Source of the DNA: Aquimarina macrocephali JAMB N27
GTDB taxonomy: Bacteria > Bacteroidota > Bacteroidia > Flavobacteriales > Flavobacteriaceae
Direction of reading: 5' to 3'
Assembly (NCBI RefSeq): GCF_000520995.1
Contig: NZ_JACA01000024.1
Location: 16,477 to 80,476 of the forward strand
DNA length: 64,000 bases
Position numbers and translations under genes: made by a program. A model generated the notes under the pieces. The model searched no databases and was not told where the DNA came from. It saw only the letters and a program-made list of their open reading frames with translations. This document shows positions 39,772 through 48,647 of this stretch, piece by piece. Each line of letters starts with the position of its first letter. Position 1 is the first letter of the stretch.

Positions 39772-39987
39772 CTAATTGCGCGTTTGTTTTCGATTAAAAT
39801 ATCTTCTCAAGACATAATTCCTTAAAATACTTAAAACAGTTAAGTAAATGGTTAGGATTATATTTTTACCTGAATTGTTTTCTATTCCCAATATTGGAAA
39901 TATGATATGCAATGAAATCATAGTGATAAAAAAACCAACAGTTACATTCGCTAAACTTTCGATAAATGATTGTTTTTTAGTCTGCAT
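39772..39987 (-). CDS. DUF7220/DUF2061-like small membrane protein
   Basis: A 71-residue protein with two hydrophobic helices. The pattern SFIESLANVTVGFFITM ... TVLSILRNYVLRRYFNRK is the one seen in DUF7220 and DUF2061 proteins, often phage- or plasmid-associated. Its start overlaps the stop of the metallophosphoesterase gene by 11 bp, so it is probably translationally coupled. Function unknown. Confidence 0.65.
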   Translation of the reverse strand: MQTKKQSFIESLANVTVGFFITMISLHIIFPILGIENNSGKNIILTIYLTVLSILRNYVLRRYFNRKQTRN

Positions 39988-40699
39988 CCCTTAATAGCTG
40001 AGTTTTTGAAGATATATTGTTTTGATCTATTTCAATAATTCTGTACCCAAAGACAGAAGTGTTTATTTCTATGGTATTTAGGTTTTTCTCAATTTGATAA
40101 GAAACTGCGGGAGTAATATGTTGAGTAATGTTTTTGTGATTTAAAGTACTCTCTATATGATAATGGCCACAAAAAATAGTAATCTCATTGAGGCTATCTT
40201 CTAAAAGGGGGATTATATCCTCTCGGTTTTTTAGTTTTCCAATTTCATCAACTTTCAGGTTTAGACCAATAATGGGATGATGCACGAAAATGATAATTGG
40301 TTTAGCTGAAATAAGTTCTTTTTGAAGCCAAAGCAGTTGTTTCTTATCCATTACTCCTTCTGAAGAATCTAAGTATATGAATTTATAATACTCTTTTATA
40401 GTGCTGCTGTATAATTTTTCTGAATCATAATCTGCACCTTTACTATAATGTTTCGAAATTTCAGAAAACATATCATGGTTACCTAGGGTAATTGACAAGG
40501 CTTTAGTTTTAAGTTGTTCAAAGAAATATGAGATCCCTTTGTTTTCTCCAATATCTCCAGTACAGACAACCCGAGTGATCTTCTTATCTTCTATATCTTT
40601 TATAATATTGTCGAATCGTTTTCTTGCTAGTACACCATTTTTTAATGGGTATTCTTCATCCAGATGTAAATCTGTTATATGAGCTATTTTTTCATACAT
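39977..40699 (-). CDS. Calcineurin-like metallophosphoesterase
   Basis: About 240 residues from the ATG at 40699; an ATG eight codons upstream is possible, but the family begins at MYEKIAHITDLH. All metal motifs are present in order: DLHLDE, GDIGEN, GNHD, VHHPI and GHYHIES. This fits a two-metal phosphodiesterase of the Icc/CpdA type, cytoplasmic. The substrate may be a cyclic nucleotide, which is unproven. Overlaps the downstream small membrane gene. Confidence 0.9.
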   Translation of the reverse strand: MYEKIAHITDLHLDEEYPLKNGVLARKRFDNIIKDIEDKKITRVVCTGDIGENKGISYFFEQLKTKALSITLGNHDMFSEISKHYSKGADYDSEKLYSSTIKEYYKFIYLDSSEGVMDKKQLLWLQKELISAKPIIIFVHHPIIGLNLKVDEIGKLKNREDIIPLLEDSLNEITIFCGHYHIESTLNHKNITQHITPAVSYQIEKNLNTIEINTSVFGYRIIEIDQNNISSKTQLLRDAD

Positions 40700-40768
40700 A
40701 AGCTTGTGTTTTAATAAGAACAAAAATAGATATGCGCGGTATGATGAGTTTATAAAATCTTGCTGATT

Positions 40769-41620
40769 TTATAAATGTTTTCTATACTGTGAAGGAGAGA
40801 AACCTGTGTGTTTCTTAAATACATTAGAAAAGTAAGATGTATTATCAAAACCACATTCGATGGCAATTTGTAAAACAGAATCTTTAGAATACCGTAATCT
40901 GTTCTTTGCTTTTACTAAACGAATAGAAGTTAAATATGCTAGTGGTGTATTTCCGTTAATTTCGGTAAATAACCGATGTAAATAATATTTACTGATACCA
41001 ATATCTCTACTAATAATATCAAGTGAGATATCTTCACTACTATTATCATTTAAATATTCTTTAGTCATCGAAATTAATTTAAACAGTTCTTTTTTTGTAT
41101 TGTGTTTAACTATTTTTAATGCCGAAAACTTAGTGTCAATATTAGTCTGCTCTTGAACAATTGCTTCAGAGATACGAATGAATAAATTATCCATTTGTCG
41201 ATTAAAATCGTGTTGATTATACTCATAAAGATGGGTGATTTTATCTAGTAAAAATCCCACCTCATTCCTTGATTTTTTTTGAGTTACTTCAAGAAATTCA
41301 AGTTGTGATGTGTCACTAGTATGATATTTATATATTTCATCGATTAGTTTGGGTGATAAGAAGAAAGATAATCCTTTTGTTCCTTTTTTTGCTTTGGTAG
41401 TAATACAACTATTATTATTTATAATTAGATATTGATTTTTAGTAATCTTAATATCTTGATTGTTAAAATTATAGTGTTTAGTTCCTTCTATAACATACTT
41501 TAACGAATAAGTAGATGTATAGGATATAGAAATATCATCATGATGCTTAGCGTATAATATCTTATTTTCTAATTGATTCGAAAATGTTGGAGTAGTTGTT
41601 ATTTCTTCAAGTTTTACCAT
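40769..41620 (-). CDS. AraC family transcriptional regulator
   Basis: A 283-residue regulator. The N-terminal half is a cupin-like AraC ligand domain (IEGTKHYNFNNQDIKITKNQY). Residues about 185-283 carry the double helix-turn-helix with LDIISRDIGISKYYLHRLF and LQIAIECGFDNTSYFSNVFKK, ending GFSPSQYRKHL. The target is unknown; it is preceded by a decayed intergenic repeat. Confidence 0.9.
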   Translation of the reverse strand: MVKLEEITTTPTFSNQLENKILYAKHHDDISISYTSTYSLKYVIEGTKHYNFNNQDIKITKNQYLIINNNSCITTKAKKGTKGLSFFLSPKLIDEIYKYHTSDTSQLEFLEVTQKKSRNEVGFLLDKITHLYEYNQHDFNRQMDNLFIRISEAIVQEQTNIDTKFSALKIVKHNTKKELFKLISMTKEYLNDNSSEDISLDIISRDIGISKYYLHRLFTEINGNTPLAYLTSIRLVKAKNRLRYSKDSVLQIAIECGFDNTSYFSNVFKKHTGFSPSQYRKHL

Positions 41621-41649
41621 AAAATAAAATCAATTATAAATCAAAAGGT

Positions 41650-41729
41650 TTGACGGATTTGGTTTAAAGCTTTAAATTTAAGGGTAATCGCCAAAATCCT
41701 TAAGAACTACACCCTTTATTAGGCTTTCG
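41650..41729 (-). repeat. Decayed attC-like intergenic repeat
   Basis: The plus strand contains TTTGGTTTAAAG, AAGGGTAATCGCCAAAATCC and then ATTAGGCTTTCG at 41718-41729, next to the GNAT stop codon at 41734. The same string order is found in the complete site at 63357-63486. The opposite end with the complementary core is missing, so I call it a remnant. Confidence 0.45.
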
Positions 41730-41733
41730 TTTT

Positions 41734-42507
41734 TTACTCTAATATTTTGTTCATTACTTTATCATACCTCGTGTCCATACACACACTAATGTCTGTTGTC
41801 ATAAATTTTCCATTATAAAAAAGACTAAAAATAGTTGCTGGACTTGGAGCAGATTGAGCCTGTTCCATGGTTTCTAATTTAATTATTTTTAATGGAAGTT
41901 TTCTGTTTTTAGCAGTTTCAACTAGAGAGTTTTTTGCGTGAAATTCTGCAAAAGGGCAACGGTTAGAATAATAAACTACGATTCCATTTTTTTCAGAACA
42001 TTCTCCGCTTTTCACAGATTCATTAAATTTTGGTAATTCTGCTTTTGGATTTATTTTTTTTACTAAAAGACTAAATCCACTTGAAATTCTTTCAACCTCC
42101 TCAAATCCTTGTTTTAGAAACCATTTTGTATCACTCATAAAATGAAACTTCTTAGTTCCTACAACCGTTACTAAACCATTTTTTTCTTGACTCTTAGCAT
42201 CTTCAATTGCTGTTTTTAGAAGCTCTTTTCCATATCCATTCTTCTTGTATTTTCCAGATACCCAAAAACAATTAATATTCAGGTAATTAGGTGCTTTAAT
42301 TGGAATCCATGCATTTTCGGCAGGGCCATATTCTATAAATACTTTTGCTCTTTCATTAATTCGTCTAAATACATATCCGTTATTGAATTCTTTAGTCAAC
42401 CAATCTTTTTTCGCATGATAGCTATCAGAACATTTCTTATCAGATATTGCACAGCATATATGTTCTGCTGATATGTTTTCTGTATTTAAATCGATTAACT
42501 GTTCCAT
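41734..42507 (-). CDS. GNAT acetyltransferase with C-terminal YoaP-like domain
   Basis: A 257-residue fusion. Residues about 1-165 are a GNAT domain (NCFWVSGKYKKNGYGKELL holds the acetyl-CoA loop). Residues about 175-257 resemble the YoaP domain, with a thioredoxin-like strand and cysteine (VVYYSNRCPFAEFHAKNS) and the PSPATIFSLFYNGKF block. Substrate unknown. First clear member of the run of single minus-strand genes bordered by attC-like repeats. Confidence 0.85.
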   Translation of the reverse strand: MEQLIDLNTENISAEHICCAISDKKCSDSYHAKKDWLTKEFNNGYVFRRINERAKVFIEYGPAENAWIPIKAPNYLNINCFWVSGKYKKNGYGKELLKTAIEDAKSQEKNGLVTVVGTKKFHFMSDTKWFLKQGFEEVERISSGFSLLVKKINPKAELPKFNESVKSGECSEKNGIVVYYSNRCPFAEFHAKNSLVETAKNRKLPLKIIKLETMEQAQSAPSPATIFSLFYNGKFMTTDISVCMDTRYDKVMNKILE

Positions 42508-42524
42508 TTTGTTTTTTTCTTAAT

Positions 42525-42752
42525 AAAGCCTAGTGTTAAATATATATATGATTGACAGTAATATATCTAAACCAATTGACCATTCTAAGTCTATTTTTAT
42601 TTCTTATTAAACTTATAAAATTTTGCGCTATAGTAAAAGAAAATAACCTTTAAATCCAATACTGGATTACTAATTACTAAGAGTTTATAAGTAGCACTGA
42701 GCTTTTATGAATCACCGAATATTCTATTTGTGATATGCAGTGTTAGCAATTG
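42525..42752 (-). repeat. attC-like intergenic repeat downstream of YdeI copy 2
   Basis: The gene-side end on the plus strand is GTTAGCAATTG (42742-42752), 10 bp before the YdeI stop; read on the coding strand it gives CAATTGCTAAC. The distal end has CCTAGTGTTAAATATA near 42528. An internal stretch (ATTTTTATTTCTTATT near 42596) recurs near 60333 in the repeat next to the 60420 gene. No gene is present in this 255-bp gap. Confidence 0.45.
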
Positions 42753-42762
42753 TTTTTTTATT

Positions 42763-43329
42763 TTAATAATATTTATTAATTCCGCCAAACCCTTTTATTA
42801 GCTTATTATCTCTTGTTTTATTAATAAAGTTCGAAATTCGCTTTTCAAATTCCTCTGGTCTTTTTCTTGAACTGTCAATGTATGCAATTCTAATTCGTTT
42901 ATATGATTCTGAAAACCTTTGATAATTACTCCAAACCTCTTTATCTACTTGAATTCGTTTAATTATATCTTCTGAAAAAATAAACTCTTGTTGAATTATT
43001 TTATAGACATCATTCTTAATTGACTTATGAATCATGTTGTTTTCAAAAAGCCATTTCAAGCGTTCTTTATTTGGTTGAGAAAACGTAGAATTTTTCCTCC
43101 TTTTGCTAAACCTTTGAATAGTGGTTTCTTCATTTAATGATTTGACAGTACTATCTATCCAACCAAAACAAAGAGCCTCTTCAACAGCATCATTATATAG
43201 GATTCTTTTTTTTCCTGTCTTTTTAAGAGGATATTCTAACCAAATATCATCTTTGGCCTCAAAATTAGTTTCTAGCCATTTTCTCCATTCTTTCCTGTCA
43301 ATGAAATATTTAGTTGATATAGTATTCAT
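42763..43329 (-). CDS. YdeI/OmpD-associated family protein (copy 2)
   Basis: About 188 residues from the ATG at 43329; an ATG at 43380 is rejected because the conserved start (FIDRKEWRKWLETN) follows the later ATG. It shares with copy 1 (27817) the WRKWLE, NDAVEEALCFGWIDSTVKSL and RRKNSTFSQPNKERLK blocks. The sequence is clearly diverged, so it is not a recent duplicate. Its stop is 10 bp from the gene-side core of an attC-like repeat. Confidence 0.85.
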   Translation of the reverse strand: MNTISTKYFIDRKEWRKWLETNFEAKDDIWLEYPLKKTGKKRILYNDAVEEALCFGWIDSTVKSLNEETTIQRFSKRRKNSTFSQPNKERLKWLFENNMIHKSIKNDVYKIIQQEFIFSEDIIKRIQVDKEVWSNYQRFSESYKRIRIAYIDSSRKRPEEFEKRISNFINKTRDNKLIKGFGGINKYY

Positions 43330-43382
43330 TTTCTTAATGTTTACATCGTAAATAACTGGATATCCAGTTGTTTTATACAATA

Positions 43383-43859
43383 CTAGCAGTTATTGCTTTT
43401 CATTATTTCTGATTTAAAAACCCTTTTGCATTCTGTTTCATTGGCCGAATTTTCTACAATATCGGTTGTAGTTATGTTTCCTCTTTCAAGAATTTTTGGA
43501 GGATTTAAATATTCATCTTGCTTATGAACTTTGTATGTATTCAAATAATCACTCAACTTAGGTGATAAATCATAAGTCCATTTAACGTTGTAGTTAAAAA
43601 CCAAATGCAATCTCGAAAGATGAAAATGATTATTCCATCTGCCATGAATTTCTGGATGTTGTAATGTGTGTGCGTCAACAATTAGAAATCTGTAGGAATG
43701 ATTTTCAATGTTTGAAAAATCAATATTTTGAAATCCAAGATTAAAAATTTCTAAACATTCATGAATTCCTCTTTTTGTATTAGCTCCACAAAACTGACAT
43801 TTTCCATTGTTTAAGAGTATAACTCCATTCTTTTCTGCTAAATCAATATAATCTTGCAT
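43383..43859 (-). CDS. DUF5946 family protein
   Basis: A 158-residue protein with a zinc-finger-like CQFCGAN start followed by HECLEIF, then LIVDAHTLQHPEIHGRW and HFHLSRLHLVF. The VDAHTLQHP block is typical of DUF5946. Cys and His residues may bind a metal. Function unknown. A core-like ACTAGCAGTTATTG (43382-43395, plus strand) overlaps its last codons, matching the cassette-like pattern of its neighbours. Confidence 0.7.
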   Translation of the reverse strand: MQDYIDLAEKNGVILLNNGKCQFCGANTKRGIHECLEIFNLGFQNIDFSNIENHSYRFLIVDAHTLQHPEIHGRWNNHFHLSRLHLVFNYNVKWTYDLSPKLSDYLNTYKVHKQDEYLNPPKILERGNITTTDIVENSANETECKRVFKSEIMKSNNC

Positions 43860-43885
43860 TGTCTTTTTTGCTTGTTGCTAATGTT

Positions 43886-44055
43886 TGGTTTAGATCGAGT
43901 TTCAATAATTCTATTAAAGCCTTCTTCACTAGTCAGATATAACATTCCGGCATCTATAGCAAAAGCATAAAATATTCTCCCTGATGATTCTTAGAAAACT
44001 CTTTAATTTGTTTTATGGCATTCGTAAATACCTTTTTAATATCATATTCTGCCAT
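43886..44055 (-). pseudogene. Truncated, frameshifted DUF4303-like gene fragment
   Basis: From an ATG at 44055 the minus strand codes MAEYDIKKVFTNAIKQIKEF ... NHQGEYF. A one-base shift then gives FYAFAIDAGMLYLTSEEGFN, and the reading ends at the intergenic repeat near 43886. The combined sequence resembles the N-terminal third of DUF4303 proteins. It needs one extra T to be in frame and lacks the rest of the family. It fills the gap between the acetolactate decarboxylase and DUF5946 genes. Confidence 0.6.
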
Positions 44056-44072
44056 CCTAAGTTTGTAGTTTT

Positions 44073-44801
44073 TTATTTTTTTGGCAGATACAATTTCATA
44101 TTTTCAATTTCTAATTCGTCTAAATGGCCCATTTTACTCTCATCTTTGGTAATTAAGTGCATATGTAAATATGAATCGTGATGTGTAAAAATGCCCTTAT
44201 GTTTGGTCGAGAAAAATCCAACAATTTCGGTCTCTTCGTTTTTTAGTTCATAATTTGTCTGCCCTTGGTGAGCTTCATCTGGTGAAGAAACTTTTGTACC
44301 TTCTGGCAGATTTTGAACGTGAATGATTGCCTTATAAACATTTCCAATCAGCTTAAAAGCAAATGGTCGTTTGTTATCAATTGTTCTCTCGTTAATGAAT
44401 TTCTCCAGGTCTTGTGTTGTCGTAATATTTGAAGGTAGTTCAATTTCTTTCCATTCGTTTATATTTGCATAAACAAAGAAAGGTGCTGAAACATTAAACC
44501 TTTTTTCAACTACCATAGTAGAATCGGAAGCTACTTTAGAAACATAACTTTTTCCGTTATTAATCAGGAGTTCACCTGTGAGATAACTTTCAGGTCCAAG
44601 TCCATAAAGTCCTTTTTTATCCGAAATGGTGTCAAGGTCAATACTGCTACTCAATTCTCCTTTCCGCATCACATTTTTCATTGCTCCAACAATTATCATG
44701 TCAGAATAGGTGTCATCGGAAGTCGTTTCTTTTGTAGCCAAATTGCAACTTAACAACATTCCAGATGCAAATAGCATGATTACTATATTTCTTATTATCA
44801 T
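44073..44801 (-). CDS. budA: Acetolactate decarboxylase, exported lipoprotein
   Basis: A 242-residue protein with a lipoprotein signal (LLSC, Cys19). The remainder matches alpha-acetolactate decarboxylase: the LYGLGPESYLTGELLINNG strand pair, the FAFKLIGNVYKAIIHVQNLPEG segment and the zinc ligands His213, His215 and His226 (HMHLIT ... GHLDELE). The enzyme converts acetolactate to acetoin. Export is seen in some family members. No acetolactate synthase gene is near, so its metabolic partner is elsewhere. Confidence 0.85.
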   Translation of the reverse strand: MIIRNIVIMLFASGMLLSCNLATKETTSDDTYSDMIIVGAMKNVMRKGELSSSIDLDTISDKKGLYGLGPESYLTGELLINNGKSYVSKVASDSTMVVEKRFNVSAPFFVYANINEWKEIELPSNITTTQDLEKFINERTIDNKRPFAFKLIGNVYKAIIHVQNLPEGTKVSSPDEAHQGQTNYELKNEETEIVGFFSTKHKGIFTHHDSYLHMHLITKDESKMGHLDELEIENMKLYLPKK

Positions 44802-44830
44802 TTATTTCTTGTTTGTCCTTATTTCAAATT

Positions 44831-45032
44831 ACCGTCAATGTTTAGTATAAGAAACGTAGGGCAGGTGATATTAACTTCATTTCCGGATTGGCACTAAGTC
44901 AAATATAAATATTTTACTTTTATCTTTTTTCTGATAACCCTCAAATTTTATATTTGGCGACTCAGTAAAAGAAACATGACTTCCAGTTAAGTCTTAAATC
45001 GTCCTATGTTTTTTATACCTTGTTGTAAGTCG
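44831..45032 (-). repeat. attC-like intergenic repeat at the CPBP gene 3' end
   Basis: On the plus strand the left end reads CGTCAATGTTTAGTATAAG (from 44833) and the right end TTATACCTTGTTGTAAGTCG (to 45032). The inner TATAA/TTATA parts and the outer TTGA/TTACAA-type parts are complementary in order, as L and R boxes of an attC would be. The right end overlaps the last codons of the CPBP gene (stop at 45013). No other gene fits this 211-bp gap. Confidence 0.5.
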
Positions 45033-45852
45033 TTTTTTTCCACCATAAACACCCGAAAATTAGTATAATTACTACATAAAAAACATTGAAAATCATAGCA
45101 TGAATAAGCTCATCGTTCGCCTTTGTAATAGCTAGGAGTGTACCACCAAAGTGGTTATTACTAGCGTGTAACAATGCGCCTATAAAAATAGAGTATCGAT
45201 TAAAACCGAGATAGGCAATAATTAAAGAAAGTGCTATTCCAACCAAAGGATAGGTGATAAAAGCTTCAATATATGGATGTTCAGGAAAATTATACCCTTG
45301 CAGAGCAATAGGCATGTGCCAAATACCCCAAACCAATCCAAGAAGAAATATTCCTTTAAAAGCTCCAAAACTATACATTATTTTTTCTTGTAGATATCCT
45401 CTCCAGCCAATTTCTTCTCCCAGAATAAGAAGTACTAAGATAGGATAACCTAATAGCAATAGAAGGGCTCCCATTAGTGGAGATCCTAATTTAGACAAAT
45501 CTGGGACTGTTCTTACATCTAAAAGTATTTGCGTACTAATAATGATTCCAAAATAGAGAATAGGAACCAGAAAAGCCCAAAAAGCATTTTTGTAGCTAGG
45601 TTTAAAAAATTTCAAATCTTTCCAATTGCCTCCTTCTTTTTTGTTTAGAATAAAAGCTAAGATCGCAGGAATAAAAGAATATACCACCATTATAATTGAA
45701 TTCGCAATTGGGTCTGAGAAATCAAAAAGTGATATGGTCGTGAATCCAAATCCCCAAGAAATACCCAGAACTAAAAGAATATACTTTTTTGCCTTCTGAG
45801 CTGGATGAATCGGATTTGATACATGAGTTTGTTTACTATTAGTTGTGTTCAT
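45013..45852 (-). CDS. CPBP family intramembrane glutamic endopeptidase
   Basis: A 279-residue membrane protein with about eight hydrophobic segments. Catalytic motif 1, EExxxR, is Glu146-Glu147-x-x-x-Arg151 (GEEIGWRGYL). Motif 2 is the Trp-His of GLVWGIWHMP, and a later HASNNH supplies a third site. CPBP proteases relate to Rce1 and to bacteriocin self-immunity; the role here is unknown. Its last four or so codons lie inside the attC-like repeat. Confidence 0.88.
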   Translation of the reverse strand: MNTTNSKQTHVSNPIHPAQKAKKYILLVLGISWGFGFTTISLFDFSDPIANSIIMVVYSFIPAILAFILNKKEGGNWKDLKFFKPSYKNAFWAFLVPILYFGIIISTQILLDVRTVPDLSKLGSPLMGALLLLLGYPILVLLILGEEIGWRGYLQEKIMYSFGAFKGIFLLGLVWGIWHMPIALQGYNFPEHPYIEAFITYPLVGIALSLIIAYLGFNRYSIFIGALLHASNNHFGGTLLAITKANDELIHAMIFNVFYVVIILIFGCLWWKKTTYNKV

Positions 45853-45914
45853 GACATATTATTTATATGATTAAATGCTAGGCAAATAACCAGATAAACA
45901 ATGTTTCAATCGAC

Positions 45915-47063
45915 TCATTGGAAACTTTGAGACTCTTTATCAGATTGTTTTTTGAATTTTATAGGTGTTATGCCAACTTGTTGTTTGAAAACACGATTAA
46001 AAGTAGCTTTGGAATTGAATCCCGAATCAAAAGCAACGGCAAGTAAGGTTAATTTATCAGCAGTTCCTTCTTCTATTTTTTTTCTAAAATAGTTCACACG
46101 ATAGGTGTTGACGTATTCGTAAAAATTAGAGGCTAAACAAATGTTAAGCAAGTGAGACAATTTCTTATCTGAAATATCTAGGATGGCTGCAGTTTCTCTT
46201 AAAGAAAGATCTTGTTTTTTAAAAAGTTCTTGTTCTGTAAATATTATTTCTAACTGAGTTTTAAGTGCTATAAACTCTGCTGATTCACAATTGAAAAAAG
46301 GTATGGGTTTGATTATTTTTTCTTGAGAGGTTTCCTTTTTAACAGATGCTATAGGATCTTCTTGAATCAAGAAGACTTGTACTTGATTCACCCCATAATA
46401 ACCAATATACCAAATAAGCAATACTAGATAGAAGAGATTTATATATACTAGCCCAGAAATAGGGTAGGCAAGAAGTAAAAGCCCGCTAGTCATATCTATA
46501 ATTAGGAATAGGATAAGGCCTCGAATCCATATAGAGAGCCATTTTAAATCCAATGTATTTATATTAGAATAGTTGTTTTTTACCAGCTTTCTAAAACGTT
46601 TCAATAGTTTGTAACTTAGAAAAAGATAGTAAGCCAAGTGCAATATACCTAGAAAGGGGATTAAGAGAGAAACAATTTGAAAGATGGTTGTTTTGTTGTC
46701 GAAAGTGGGGCCCAAGATGTATTGAGGAATACTATAAATAACAAAAGCAATCCCAAAAGGAAGTAGGCTCCTTATAAAAATTTTGAAATGAATCTTAGAG
46801 GTATAGATAATTTTGATATACTGGAAAATGAATGGTCCTAATACAAAGGATGTAATAATTCCTAGTGGTGATACTATAGTAGCCAGAAAATCCCAGTTCA
46901 AATACGAAGAAGCATAGGTAAGAAACAAGAGTAAATAACCCAAAAGAATACCAGCTAGAATTTTATTAGCTTTTCGTTTTTTCCAAGTCTTACTTAGGAG
47001 TAGAATTAGAAATAGGATGGTGCTAATACCAGAGTAGGTCAAAAATGTAGTGAGGTCTTTCAA
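45915..47063 (-). CDS. AraC family regulator with seven-helix membrane domain
   Basis: A 382-residue protein. Residues about 5-230 hold seven hydrophobic helices. Residues about 280-375 are an AraC helix-turn-helix pair (DLSLRETAAILDISDKKLS, LLAVAFDSGFNSKATFNRVFK, GITPIKFKK). This architecture is common in Flavobacteriia, presumably for sensing at the membrane. A palindrome block begins about 104 bp upstream of its start. Confidence 0.88.
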   Translation of the reverse strand: MKDLTTFLTYSGISTILFLILLLSKTWKKRKANKILAGILLGYLLLFLTYASSYLNWDFLATIVSPLGIITSFVLGPFIFQYIKIIYTSKIHFKIFIRSLLPFGIAFVIYSIPQYILGPTFDNKTTIFQIVSLLIPFLGILHLAYYLFLSYKLLKRFRKLVKNNYSNINTLDLKWLSIWIRGLILFLIIDMTSGLLLLAYPISGLVYINLFYLVLLIWYIGYYGVNQVQVFLIQEDPIASVKKETSQEKIIKPIPFFNCESAEFIALKTQLEIIFTEQELFKKQDLSLRETAAILDISDKKLSHLLNICLASNFYEYVNTYRVNYFRKKIEEGTADKLTLLAVAFDSGFNSKATFNRVFKQQVGITPIKFKKQSDKESQSFQ

Positions 47064-47166
47064 AAATATTTTTTTATTGCATCATAAAGCTATTTTAGTT
47101 TTTTTTATCAAAAAACTTCTCTTTTTCTTAAGATAGAGTATTTTTTCTTAATGTTTTACAACAATT

Positions 47167-47230
47167 ATATATAGTTACCATAGTAACTATATATCTTGTA
47201 TATAAGTAGCTAAAATAATAAATCTTTTAC
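47167..47230 (-). promoter_or_regulatory. Palindrome block, copy 1 (upstream of the AraC gene)
   Basis: Perfect 12-bp arms ATATATAGTTAC at 47167-47178 and its complement at 47183-47194 around CATA. A conserved tail follows to about 47230 (TATAAGTAGCTAAAATAATA and AATCTTTTA). Full copies also occur at 51984 and 61122 and the tail alone at 60190. All lie upstream of minus-strand genes in the same orientation, so an operator plus promoter is likely. Confidence 0.55.
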
Positions 47231-47255
47231 CCTTTTTATTGTGATATTTTTTGAT

Positions 47256-48239
47256 TTATAATAGGATGTTAAATAAATACCCTGAAATGATGATACAAAG
47301 TATTACAACACCAAAAAAGATGGCAATGAGTTTCAAAGTCATTACTTTTTTTAAAAGCATTGCTTCTGGTAAAGAAAGACCTACTACACCCATCATAAAG
47401 GCGATTGCAGTACCTAACGGGATCCCTTTTGCCACCAATACTTGAACTACAGGAAGTATACCTGATGCATTCGAGTACATGGGCACAGCCAAAATCGTAG
47501 CAATAGGAACAGCAAAAAGATTGTCTTTGTCCATATGTTTCTCAAAAAACCCTTCTGGAATATAACCGTGCATTAATCCACCTATAGCGATTCCTATCAA
47601 TACATATGGAATGATACCTTTAAGGATTTTCACGACTTCTGCCCAAATAATTGGTAAACGTTGTTTAAAAGTTTGTTTTTCTGTCTGAAATATATCTTGC
47701 TCTCTTTGGGCATTTTTTAAAACTTCTTTTACCCAAGGTGTTAGATAGCAATCCAATTTTAGATTTTGAAGTATGATACCAGATATTGTGCCCAATAACA
47801 CACCACTAACTACATAAATGATTGTTGTTTTTAAACCAAACAAGCCAACAAAAAGTCCTATTGCGACTTCATTGACTAAAGGGGAAGTAATCAAAAAAGA
47901 AAAAGTTACACCCAAAGGAATGCCGCCTCTTACAAAACCAATAAAAAGAGGAACTGATGAACAAGAACAAAAGGGTGTTACCACACCAAAAAGACTTGCC
48001 ATAAGGTATTCTAATCCGTAAAATTTATTTCTCGAAAGATAATTTTTAACCTTGTCTATAGGAAAGTAACTATTTACGATTCCCATAAAAAAGATAACAA
48101 TAAAAAGAAGTATTAAAATTTTGGTGGTGTCATAAATAAAGAAATTTAGGGCTTCTGCTAAATGTTGTCCTTTGTTTAAATTCAAGATATCATAGACCAA
48201 CCAATCTGCTATATTTTGTACCCAATCAAACATTTTCAA
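47256..48239 (-). CDS. ArsP/DUF318-type permease
   Basis: A 327-residue inner-membrane permease with about eight to nine hydrophobic helices. It carries the family motif TPFCSCSSVPLFIGFVRGG, with Cys91 and Cys93. Members with a small thioredoxin partner include exporters of organoarsenicals; the substrate is inferred. Its start overlaps the OsmC stop by 14 bp, making it the last gene of a tight three-gene operon. Confidence 0.87.
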   Translation of the reverse strand: MKMFDWVQNIADWLVYDILNLNKGQHLAEALNFFIYDTTKILILLFIVIFFMGIVNSYFPIDKVKNYLSRNKFYGLEYLMASLFGVVTPFCSCSSVPLFIGFVRGGIPLGVTFSFLITSPLVNEVAIGLFVGLFGLKTTIIYVVSGVLLGTISGIILQNLKLDCYLTPWVKEVLKNAQREQDIFQTEKQTFKQRLPIIWAEVVKILKGIIPYVLIGIAIGGLMHGYIPEGFFEKHMDKDNLFAVPIATILAVPMYSNASGILPVVQVLVAKGIPLGTAIAFMMGVVGLSLPEAMLLKKVMTLKLIAIFFGVVILCIIISGYLFNILL

Positions 48240-48633
48240 TCATGTTAATAGTACCAGTAATAGAACAAGACAGTTTTATAGTATTGTAGATAGTTCCAAA
48301 TTTTTCAATATTTTTTTTAAGTAATGCTGTATTAAGCTTTTTATCCTTGCTATAAATTGTTAATATGTAATTGATATGATCCATTCTTGGCGGATTTTCA
48401 AGACGTATCGCATTAACTTCTAAAGTGGATTTTGTATAGGTAAATTTCATCATACTCGAAAAACGTTCAACATTCTTTAGCATACAGGAAGCAAAAGAGC
48501 TTAAAAATAATTCAGCAGGATTTGGTAATGTTTCAGCAGTCTTTGCAGTGGTGCCAAAATCTATATTTGATTGCTTTATATGAATAATAGCATCTTGATT
48601 TGAAATGGACGAAGCCTTGATATGATAATTCAT
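48226..48633 (-). CDS. OsmC family protein
   Basis: A 135-residue OsmC/Ohr-fold protein. The NPAELFLSSFASCMLKNVERF segment carries the first reactive Cys and the second is in TIKLSCSITGTI, the usual pair for thiol-dependent peroxidase activity. It probably reduces organic hydroperoxides or related species. Sits between the thioredoxin (14 bp) and the permease (overlap). Confidence 0.88.
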   Translation of the reverse strand: MNYHIKASSISNQDAIIHIKQSNIDFGTTAKTAETLPNPAELFLSSFASCMLKNVERFSSMMKFTYTKSTLEVNAIRLENPPRMDHINYILTIYSKDKKLNTALLKKNIEKFGTIYNTIKLSCSITGTINMIENV

Positions 48634-48647
48634 TGTATGTCTTGCAA

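Noticed and set aside
39760..39790. ATCTAAC core at the 3' end of the small DUF7220-like gene as another attC-like site
   Set aside because: One core matches RYYYAAC, but no paired second core or conserved inner box is visible in the 164-bp gap.
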